From Streptomyces ferrugineus (GTDB lineage: Bacteria > Actinomycetota > Actinomycetes > Streptomycetales > Streptomycetaceae), in the NCBI RefSeq assembly GCF_015160855.1, contig NZ_CP063373.1:8221001-8285000 (forward strand): a DNA stretch of 64,000 nt. Reading direction: 5' to 3'. Below are positions 46,884 through 54,953 of this stretch, piece after piece. The first letter of the stretch is position 1; each line of letters opens with the position of its first letter. Under the pieces are notes generated by a model. The model was given only the letters and a program-made list of their open reading frames with translations. It was not told the DNA's origin and ran no database searches. The translations under genes and the position numbers were made by a program.

Positions 46884-48248
46884 TCAGTCGTATTCGTCCA
46901 GTAGAGCCTCGATGCGCTGGTTGGCGATCGTGGCCCGGCCGTACAGGCACTTGGCGTACTTGGTCATGAGGACCTCGACACTGTTGCCGGCGCGTTCCGC
47001 GACCTCCGTGGGATCAACGCCCGCGTTGAGCCAGGTGGACAAGGCCGAGTGCCGCAGGTCGTAGGGGCGAGCCGCGAGTGGAGTGCTCAGCAGGCCGGGC
47101 GGCAGGGCCAGCTCCCGGGCTTCGTGCCAGACGCGGTCATACGTGCTGGAGGCGAGGATGCCACCGCGTTCGTTGAAGAACAGCCGCCCGTCATCGGCGG
47201 TACCGAAGGTGAGGACACTTTCTCGCCACTGCGCCACCAGCTCAGGCGGCAGCGGCACCGGGCGGGTGTCCCCCAGCGGACGCCCCTTCAGGCCACACTC
47301 GTCATGGAGACGCCCGGTGTCGGTCCACTTCTTGCCCGCCTGAGGGCGAGTGATGTGCAGAATCGCCCTGCCCCAGCCCTCCGCTGGCAATACGCAGTCC
47401 GGCAGGGTCACGGCGACCGCCTCCTCGGGCCTCAGCCCGGCGTAATACATGCCGGCGAACAGCCCGACCAGCCGACGCCCGCGGGCCCGCCGGTGGCTGC
47501 CGACGTAGGAGACGGCGCAGAGCAGGGAGCGGGCCTGGGCGGGGTTGGCGACCACCCGCGGGTCGACCTGTTTGACAGTCTTGGCGATCCGCCAACTGAC
47601 ATTGGCGATCGGATCCCCGCGGAGCATGCCCTGCTCGATCGCGTACCGCACGGCGTTCACGAGGGTCATGCGCTGGTGCCGCTGGGTCTCGGCCGCCGCG
47701 ACTGTACCGTCCTGTTTCAGCCGTAGGGCTTGCAGCACGGCCCGCATCACGGCCGGATCCATCAGGTCGGTCAGCGGGCGTGACGCCCTCTCGGCCCAGC
47801 GCAGAGCAAGCCGCACGTCCGAGGGCGCCGTCCGCTGCTCCGGCCGGGGCACGACAAACGCCCAGTTTCGAAGCGCCTGCCGCAGCAGCTCGTCACTCGG
47901 GCGGCCTCGCACATCCCGGAGCATCGCCAGGGTGATCGCGCACAGTGCATCATTGGTTTCGTTGCGTGTCTTCGCAGCAACCTGCGGCCAACGCATCACC
48001 AGGTATTCCAACGCGAAGGTGTACCAGCTGATGCTGCCCGAGCCGTGGCCCGTCCCTACCGTGGCCAGCGAATCATCCGCGTTCAGCCGGACCGCTCGGA
48101 CCAACGCAGCACCAAGTTCCTCGGCCAGCGCATTGCCATCCGTCGCGCCTGCCGTGGAGCGACTCCTGCCAGACCTAGCCCCGATCACCGTCCTGCCACG
48201 ACGTCTGCTTCTGGGGACGCCGCGTGTATGCGATGCAGAACTCCTCAT
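46884..48248 (-). CDS. int: Second tyrosine integrase
   Basis: 454 residues from ATG 48248 (a GTG at 48260 is also possible). The same architecture and motifs as the first integrase: AGLRPEEAVAVTLPD, RPYDLRHSALSTWLNAGVDP and RAGNSVEVLMTKYAKCLYGR. The two align along their whole length with many substitutions, so they are relatives rather than recent duplicates. It lies 1.4 kb to the right of the core repeat, so it may belong to a second element in the same tRNA site whose far end lies outside the window or is lost. Confidence 0.92.
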   Translation of the reverse strand: MRSSASHTRGVPRSRRRGRTVIGARSGRSRSTAGATDGNALAEELGAALVRAVRLNADDSLATVGTGHGSGSISWYTFALEYLVMRWPQVAAKTRNETNDALCAITLAMLRDVRGRPSDELLRQALRNWAFVVPRPEQRTAPSDVRLALRWAERASRPLTDLMDPAVMRAVLQALRLKQDGTVAAAETQRHQRMTLVNAVRYAIEQGMLRGDPIANVSWRIAKTVKQVDPRVVANPAQARSLLCAVSYVGSHRRARGRRLVGLFAGMYYAGLRPEEAVAVTLPDCVLPAEGWGRAILHITRPQAGKKWTDTGRLHDECGLKGRPLGDTRPVPLPPELVAQWRESVLTFGTADDGRLFFNERGGILASSTYDRVWHEARELALPPGLLSTPLAARPYDLRHSALSTWLNAGVDPTEVAERAGNSVEVLMTKYAKCLYGRATIANQRIEALLDEYD

Positions 48249-48297
48249 GACGACCACCACCTTTCCGATGAGGTAAACGCAGAAGAGCCCGGAGACA

Positions 48298-48659
48298 ATG
48301 GCGCCCTCAAGCGGAAGCGCTCTGGTCCTGGACAGCGAGAAGGATCTAAGGACACTCTTCGTGACTGTGTGATCACCAAGTGGCTCGCCCTGGCTCGCAC
48401 GGACAAACGAGGAGTGGCGAGTCGTCGCCTCAGTGGCCTCCTGGACGTGACCCAGCCTCGTATCAACCGCCCGCCCCTGGAGTGGACCGCTCTCGCCTCA
48501 TCAACGAACGGCCACCGAATCCACCGCCCAGCAGGCACCGCCCTCGTCACCGAAGCCGACCTGCACGGCCATGAGCACGCACGCGCCGACGCTGATCACG
48601 TCACAATCCTCGCCTCATGCCCAAGGACCCACTCGTCGCGCCTGGGGGACGAGGTCTGA
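48298..48659 (+). pseudogene. Decayed PIN-domain toxin
   Basis: Fragments in several frames match the PIN toxin at 38041-38454 in order: SALVLDSEKDL near the start, ITKWLALARTDK, TQPRINRPPLEWT, then EADLHGHEHARAD and ILASCPRT. Frameshifts separate the blocks and the antitoxin is missing. It is a dead copy of the same toxin-antitoxin module seen in the first island. Confidence 0.78.
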
Positions 48660-48817
48660 TCAGGTCTTTCCGGCACCAAGAGAGAGGACGCCAGCGACTG
48701 GAGCACTACAGCCGACGCAGCTGCCTCCGGCCAGGACCGAACCGACGCCACTTGTTTTGGCCTAACACTCCCACAACAGCCGGTTACGGCAGCACAATAG
48801 TCAAGTTCCGCAAGACT

Positions 48818-48852
48818 ATGCCGGATTAGGGCCATTGGCCCCTATCCGGCAT
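48818..48852 (+). promoter_or_regulatory. Strong hairpin before the helicase operon
   Basis: ATGCCGGAT pairs with ATCCGGCAT, enclosing GGGCC-att-GGCCC; only a 2x2 internal loop interrupts the stem. It ends 23 bases before ATG 48876. It may terminate transcription from the left, or be an operator or an mRNA structure controlling the operon. Confidence 0.55.
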
Positions 48853-48875
48853 GCCAGCACCACCGAGGATGGTTC

Positions 48876-51800
48876 ATGGGCGCATCCAGCAGCAGGAGAA
48901 CGTCAACCGCTGCCGCCCCCTTGATCCAACTCGTCGCCACACACCCTCGAGGCATCACCGCCGACGATCTGATAGCAACGGCTCAAGACCGCTTCAAGCG
49001 TGTGCCGCCCCAGCGCCTGACGATGCTTCTTGACCAGGCTCTGTCCACAGGCCAGTTGTACGAGCGGGATGGTCTGCTGTTCACCAGAGAGGGCGAAGGT
49101 CGCCAAGAACCGGAATCCCAGAGCGAAAATCCCGACGCTCGGCGCTGCGCGCGTGGCGTCGCCATTGACGTCGAGACCGTGGTACGCACAACTGCCACGC
49201 CCCCGTACGTGGACCGCCGCATCTTCCAAATCGGTGCCGTACGAACGGGAACGGATGCCGCCTGGGTTGCGGAGCAACCGCGGCTACAGGTTTTTCTGTC
49301 CCTGCCCAGCGATGACTGGGCCATCCACGCTGAGAGGCTCCGGGAGCAGCATCAGGCCCATGCCTTGGACCCCCGCACAGCGCTGGAGCGCATCCATGAG
49401 TTCTGCGCCCATCAGGACGTACTAGTCGCGCATAACGGCACCGCAGCGGACTTCCCTCTTCTCGACGAAGCCTGCGCACGCGAGGGGTTGTCCCCGCTTC
49501 CCGGACACCGCGTGGACTCCCTCTACTTGGCACACTGCCTGTGGCCTCTCGCCGCCAGCCATCGGCTCGCGCCGCTCTGTGATGCCTCTGGGGTCGACCG
49601 TTCGGACCTTCGGTGGCACGACGCGGCAGATGACGCGGAGTTGTTGGTGCGGCTTCTGTCCCGATGCGCCAGCGAGCTCGCCTCATGGCCTATGAACCTG
49701 CGCGCACTCGTCGCTGCCGCATGCCCTGATTCCCCCGCATGGAACCTGCTCCACGACCTTGCCCGCGGGAGTGCAGGCCCACCAGAGGCAGTCGATATCG
49801 ACATCGCCTGGGACCGGCCGACGGTCTCGGCCTCACTTACCAGTTGGCTCAAGAACCACGCACCACGTCGCAGTGGACCACCCGCCGCCGCACCCGGCCG
49901 CAGACCACTCTCCGTTCCTGAGCGGCTGTGCTCTGACGGCCGAGTCGATCCCGGAGAACTGGCCAAGTTGGTCCATGGCGGCGCAGCCCGTCCGCGACCT
50001 GCGCAGCAGCAGATGACCGCGGGCCTGCATGCTTGGGCCGACGCTGGCATCTCCGCTCTCGTGGAGGCACCGACCGGTACGGGTAAGAGCTTCGCCGTGC
50101 TGGCCGCCGCGATGGACTGGCTCGGCGGCAGGGAGGCTCGTAGCGTTGTCATAGCCACGTACACCAAGCAGTTGCAGAGCCAGATCGCTCGGGACGTCGA
50201 CACTCTCAGCCGTGCCATGCCCGGCCTGCTGCAGGCCACGGACCTGGTGAAAGGCAAGGCGAACCGGCTCTCCCTGCGCGCCTTGACAGCTGCTCTGTCC
50301 GACGCCACCGCCCTCGGTGCGGACGCTGGCTCCCGTGCCCGCTCACGGTTCGTCGAGCGCCCAAGGTTCCGGGAACTGGGAATCCTCCTCCTTTTGCGGC
50401 TGATCGCGGCTCCGTCTGCCCCCGATGCGTGGACTGCCCGTTCGGTGGACCCTGTCGACGTGCCCGCCTTCCTCGACGAATATTGCGGCCCGGTCCTGTC
50501 CCTCTGGCTTCAGTCGCTCTCACAAACTGGCGGGGACTACGCGGCCACGGCGGCCACACCGTTGGCGGCGCACACGAACAGCGTGCGCGAGGCGATCGCC
50601 TCCCATCGGCTGATCCTGGCCAATCACGCGGTGCTCCTGGCCCATCTGGAGGATCTCCGGGCCCTCCCCGGCGAGACGATGCTGATCGTCGACGAAGCCC
50701 ACCTGCTTGAGGACGCCGCCACTTCGGCCTTGACCTCTTCTCTGGACTACGGTGCGGTAGAGCAGCTTGCCGCGTCCGTCCGTACCTGGCTGAAGGAGGC
50801 GATATCGGGGCCGGCCCGGGATCGGGTGGCGGATGCTGTCGCGGAACTGGAAACGCTCCTCGACCACGAGTCCCTCCCCCAGGCTGCCAGCCGTGCGTTC
50901 GACGCGCTGGGTGGGCAGGACGCATCCGTTATCGGCTCACGCTCAGTCACCCTGGCCAGTCCCTACGGTGGGGGAACGGGACTCGGACAGGTCCGGACAC
51001 TGACCGTGCTGATCCGTCGGCTCTCCTCGATAACCCTCCGGCTGGAGCGGGCACTGGCCGCCTTCGCGCAGGCTCACGCTCCCGCACTCGACTTCTTCTC
51101 GTTGGACGCACTCTCCGCTACGCAGAACCAGGTGTCCGAGCTGCGTGAGACGGCCGACGAGCTGCTGGCGGACGCGCAAGACATTCTAGGCGCGCTCCCC
51201 CGGGAAGGCTCCACGGTCGGCCGTGCCCAGCTGTCCGGTGAACCCGCGGCACCCGTCGAAGAAGAGGAAGATCAGGAAGAGGAACCCGAGGGCGAAACCG
51301 AAGCGGGTGACACGGCGGACGACGTGTCACCATCCGATGACGCTCCTGATGCCCAAGTCAGCCTGCTTCCGCCACCGCTACCCAACCGGATCGTCTACGC
51401 CGAAGAGCTCGCCATCCCCCTCGCTGGGCTGCGCCACTATCGGTTCCGCATTTCCTCCAGTCCCGTGGAACTGCCTGGTGACGCCCGGTGGAGGCGGTTC
51501 CTGAGCTCGTTCCCTCGCACGTACTACGTGTCCGCGACACTGCGCGTCGCTGGCGACTGGGACTTCATCATGGGGCGCCTGGGGCTGGCCGGACTCGCGA
51601 CCATGTGCGTGGACACCCCTTTCGACCTGCGCCGTCAGGCAGAGCTGGTTTGTTTCTCAGACTTTCCGTCCTGGGTGGAACAGCAGGAAGGAGCCATGCG
51701 GACCGTGGCTCACCAACTCGGTGGATACGCCACGGAGCTGGTGCGCCCCGCCGCCGGCGGCCGGGGGATGGACGGTGGCGCACTGGTCCTGACCACGGCG

Positions 51801-54800
51801 CGGTCGACGGCAGCCGGGATCGCGGAGTTCCTGACAGACGAGCTACGTCGGCGCGGTGACTCCACGCATGTGGTCAACGCACTGGCGCTGGGCAACTCCC
51901 GCGCATTCGAGCAATTCACCGAACCCGGCAGCGGGGGCGGATTCCTGGTCGGCACCAAGGGCCTGTGGCAGGGCGTGGACGTCTCGGATGAGCACCGCCT
52001 ACGGCTCGTCTGGATCAACAAGCTGCCCTTCGCGCCCTTCGCGGCACCGCTGGTGGAGGCCCGGCGCGCTGCCGTGCGCGCGCGGGCGGAAGCCGCAGGT
52101 CGGGAGGACCCGGACGCCCATGCGACGGAGCACTACTACATCCCGCTTGCGGCCCTGCAGTTACGCCAGGCCGTAGGGCGTCTGATTCGCTCTGAACGGC
52201 ATCGGGGCGTGGTCGTGATCAGCGACCGGAAGCTGGCCGGGCACACGGCCTTGCGCCGCGCCTATCGCCGGGCCTTCCTGGGGAGCCTGGAGCAGGGACT
52301 GCTCCGCACCGACCCGCGCACCGGGGAGCAAGGCGCCGCCAACGTCGTAACCATGGCTGAGGGATGGGGCCGGATCTGGTCGTTCTTCGCTCGGCACAGC
52401 CTGCTGTCTCCTCAGCGAGCGAATGAGCTGTCCGAGCCCGAGGCCCTGCAGCGGCATACCCTGCTGCCGCAGACCCTCCGGATCAGACAGCTCGAGCTGT
52501 CGGCTGAAGATGTCCAGAAACTCGTGGCCGACGCTCAACTCGAAGAGGAGGTCCTCCGACGCGCTTCAGAAGTGGCCGGGCTGCTCCGCCTTATGGACGA
52601 TCCGAGCAAGTTCCGGCTCAAGCCCGCCCAGCGGGCCGTCATCGAGGCAGTGGCGCAGGGGCGCAACGTTCTCGGCCTGCTCCCGACCGGATACGGCAAG
52701 AGCTTCACCTTCCAGCTCCCTGCCCTGGTGCTGCCGGGCGTGACCCTCGTTGTCAGCCCCCTCGTGGCGCTGATGCAGGATCAAGCACTGGAGCTCAACC
52801 GATCGATCGGCGGTGCGGTTCGGGCACTGATCGCACCGCTGCGCGAGTCGAGCAGCAGAGCGGGCAAAACGGAGGTCGCGGACCAGCTGCTGGGGCGGGC
52901 GAGCCACGGGATCAAGATCGTGTACGTCAGTCCGGAAAGGCTCTGTCAGCGCCGGTTCCGAGAACTGATACGAGCCGCAGCGGCGGCGGGCGCCCTCAAC
53001 CGTGTCGTGCTGGACGAAGCGCACACGATGGTCCAGTGGGACGACTTCCGGCCCAGCATGCAGCGGGTGGAGCAGTTCCTCCGACAGCTACGGCGCTCGT
53101 ACGCAATTCCGGTGACCGCTTTGACCGCCACCGCCAACCACGCCGTGCATACCGGTCTGCGGACAGGAGTCTTCGAAGTACCAGAGGATCCCCCGCCTTC
53201 GGACAGCGAGGCCGCTCGCCAGGAAGCCGCGCGGCCGGTGGACGATGGCGGCCTGGTGACCGTACGTGAGAACCCCATTCGCCCGGAGCTCGCGGTGTTC
53301 CGGCGCTCCCTCAACCAGTCGAGCCCCGCCGTGGTGGCCGGTCTCGCCCGGCACGTCTTGGAAGCGCTGACGGGGCACGCGGTGTTCTACTGCCTCACCG
53401 TCAAGGAAGTGGTCGCACTCCACGCCTACCTCCAGGAGTACGTCGGTGACCTGGGAGTCCGGGTGCGCCGCTTCCACGGCAGGCTGACGCAGGCCGAGAA
53501 GTCGGCGGTCATGACGGAGTTCCGTGAAGCCCCGCGCCTGGGTGAGGAGGGTTTCGCTCCCTTGGTCGTCGTGGCGACCTCTGCCTTCGGGCTGGGCATC
53601 GACCGCGATGATGTGCGCACCGTGTTCTGCGTATCGGCTCCGACGGACCTGGCCTCGCTCTACCAGCAGTTGGGGCGGGCCGGCCGTGATGTCGCGGGGA
53701 GTGGTAAGTCCGCCGAGCCCGGGGCTCCCACCAACACCGCCCTGGCGTTGCTGACCTCCAGAGGGCTGCGCACGGTCGCCTTCATGACTGGGCAGGACCT
53801 GCGCCCTGAGCTGGTCAGGCGCATGGGGCGGGCGGTGTTGGCCTGCGACGGGGTGATGGACGCCCGAGACATCGCCGACCGCCTGATCGGCGAGGATGTG
53901 CGATCGGGGCGGATCAGCGACCAAGAAGCGCGTTCGGCACGCGTAGCGGACACCTATGTGGCCGGTGTGATGCGGGCGTTCAGTCAGTTGGCCCGACTGG
54001 GCGCAGTCACCGACCACGGCGACTTTCCACCTTTGTGCAGGGTACGGCGCGGCGAGTTGCTCCCTGAGAACGATGAGGAGTCAGTCGTTCTCGAGGTCCT
54101 CGGGGTGGTGAACGGCCTCCCACAGTCGCGGCAGTCAGCACAGGGCCTGGCCAGGGCACGGCTCGACGTGGCATCGCTGGATGGTCTGCTGGCAGGCCGA
54201 GTTTCCGGATACCGAGAGCTGGTGGAAGGTCCCGCGAGCACCTGGCAGTTGCTCAGTGACCTGCACGACCGGGGACTGCTGGACGTCTCAGCCGCGCCAA
54301 GCCGTCACTGGGTCAGCGGAGTCGACGTCCGCCGCGCCGAGCTGCCGACAGGCTTTCTAACGGCCATGTCCGGAAAGGCCAGGCGAGCAGCCGCAGAAAT
54401 CGCCCGCCTGCGCGACTTCTTCGACGATTCGGCCACCTGCGCGCACCGTAAGTTCGCCGACTACTTCGGCGTGACCGAGTTACCCGAAACCTGCTGTACC
54501 ACTGAGGCGAACCGCTGCGGCGCGTGCTGGGGCAGGCCGGACTGGCCGCCGGGCGAGACCATGCCGGCATCAGCAAGGGCCCTGCTCACGCCTCGGCCTC
54601 GGCCGATCGACAGCGGCACCCAGCCGGAATCACGGCTGCGGCGCCTGGACGAACAGGTGTATCGACTGATCTGGGCACTACCACGGGGAGTGCACGCACG
54701 AAGTGTCTGGCGAGCGCTGCGCGGCGAGGACAGCTCGTACTCACCGAAGCTCGGCCGGCGTGTACGGCTCCCCCAGGGGCTCGTCGGCAGCCGGTATTTC

Positions 54801-54953
54801 GGAGCGCACGCGGACGTTCCGTTGCGCGCCGTGGAAGAGAGCGTCGAACGACTGGCGCAGGCCGGGCGTGTGACGCCGTCGGAGGGATGGTGGCGCGTGG
54901 TGCCGCCCGGTGGCACGGGTTCTCCGACGGCGCGGAAGGGGGGAACCGTATGA
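48876..54953 (+). CDS. Exonuclease-DinG-RecQ triple fusion helicase
   Basis: 2,025 residues, ATG 48876 with GAGGATGG before it. In order: winged-helix-like N-terminus (10-70); DnaQ-type 3'-5' exonuclease with D98-x-E100, H186-N187...D192 and H248-D249...D253; a DinG/XPD-like helicase (Walker A EAPTGTGKS, K404; DEAH 606-609; QAVGRLIRSERHRG near 1098) lacking the four Fe-S cysteines; an acidic linker (EEEEDQEEEPEGE) lying inside that helicase region; a complete RecQ-like helicase (LPTGYGKS, K1275; DEAH 1380-1383; QQLGRAGRD near 1597); and a C-terminal zinc-binding Cys cluster (C1855; CC...CGAC). Coupled by ATGA to the next gene. Predicted to unwind and degrade DNA. Confidence 0.88.
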   Translation: MGASSSRRTSTAAAPLIQLVATHPRGITADDLIATAQDRFKRVPPQRLTMLLDQALSTGQLYERDGLLFTREGEGRQEPESQSENPDARRCARGVAIDVETVVRTTATPPYVDRRIFQIGAVRTGTDAAWVAEQPRLQVFLSLPSDDWAIHAERLREQHQAHALDPRTALERIHEFCAHQDVLVAHNGTAADFPLLDEACAREGLSPLPGHRVDSLYLAHCLWPLAASHRLAPLCDASGVDRSDLRWHDAADDAELLVRLLSRCASELASWPMNLRALVAAACPDSPAWNLLHDLARGSAGPPEAVDIDIAWDRPTVSASLTSWLKNHAPRRSGPPAAAPGRRPLSVPERLCSDGRVDPGELAKLVHGGAARPRPAQQQMTAGLHAWADAGISALVEAPTGTGKSFAVLAAAMDWLGGREARSVVIATYTKQLQSQIARDVDTLSRAMPGLLQATDLVKGKANRLSLRALTAALSDATALGADAGSRARSRFVERPRFRELGILLLLRLIAAPSAPDAWTARSVDPVDVPAFLDEYCGPVLSLWLQSLSQTGGDYAATAATPLAAHTNSVREAIASHRLILANHAVLLAHLEDLRALPGETMLIVDEAHLLEDAATSALTSSLDYGAVEQLAASVRTWLKEAISGPARDRVADAVAELETLLDHESLPQAASRAFDALGGQDASVIGSRSVTLASPYGGGTGLGQVRTLTVLIRRLSSITLRLERALAAFAQAHAPALDFFSLDALSATQNQVSELRETADELLADAQDILGALPREGSTVGRAQLSGEPAAPVEEEEDQEEEPEGETEAGDTADDVSPSDDAPDAQVSLLPPPLPNRIVYAEELAIPLAGLRHYRFRISSSPVELPGDARWRRFLSSFPRTYYVSATLRVAGDWDFIMGRLGLAGLATMCVDTPFDLRRQAELVCFSDFPSWVEQQEGAMRTVAHQLGGYATELVRPAAGGRGMDGGALVLTTARSTAAGIAEFLTDELRRRGDSTHVVNALALGNSRAFEQFTEPGSGGGFLVGTKGLWQGVDVSDEHRLRLVWINKLPFAPFAAPLVEARRAAVRARAEAAGREDPDAHATEHYYIPLAALQLRQAVGRLIRSERHRGVVVISDRKLAGHTALRRAYRRAFLGSLEQGLLRTDPRTGEQGAANVVTMAEGWGRIWSFFARHSLLSPQRANELSEPEALQRHTLLPQTLRIRQLELSAEDVQKLVADAQLEEEVLRRASEVAGLLRLMDDPSKFRLKPAQRAVIEAVAQGRNVLGLLPTGYGKSFTFQLPALVLPGVTLVVSPLVALMQDQALELNRSIGGAVRALIAPLRESSSRAGKTEVADQLLGRASHGIKIVYVSPERLCQRRFRELIRAAAAAGALNRVVLDEAHTMVQWDDFRPSMQRVEQFLRQLRRSYAIPVTALTATANHAVHTGLRTGVFEVPEDPPPSDSEAARQEAARPVDDGGLVTVRENPIRPELAVFRRSLNQSSPAVVAGLARHVLEALTGHAVFYCLTVKEVVALHAYLQEYVGDLGVRVRRFHGRLTQAEKSAVMTEFREAPRLGEEGFAPLVVVATSAFGLGIDRDDVRTVFCVSAPTDLASLYQQLGRAGRDVAGSGKSAEPGAPTNTALALLTSRGLRTVAFMTGQDLRPELVRRMGRAVLACDGVMDARDIADRLIGEDVRSGRISDQEARSARVADTYVAGVMRAFSQLARLGAVTDHGDFPPLCRVRRGELLPENDEESVVLEVLGVVNGLPQSRQSAQGLARARLDVASLDGLLAGRVSGYRELVEGPASTWQLLSDLHDRGLLDVSAAPSRHWVSGVDVRRAELPTGFLTAMSGKARRAAAEIARLRDFFDDSATCAHRKFADYFGVTELPETCCTTEANRCGACWGRPDWPPGETMPASARALLTPRPRPIDSGTQPESRLRRLDEQVYRLIWALPRGVHARSVWRALRGEDSSYSPKLGRRVRLPQGLVGSRYFGAHADVPLRAVEESVERLAQAGRVTPSEGWWRVVPPGGTGSPTARKGGTV

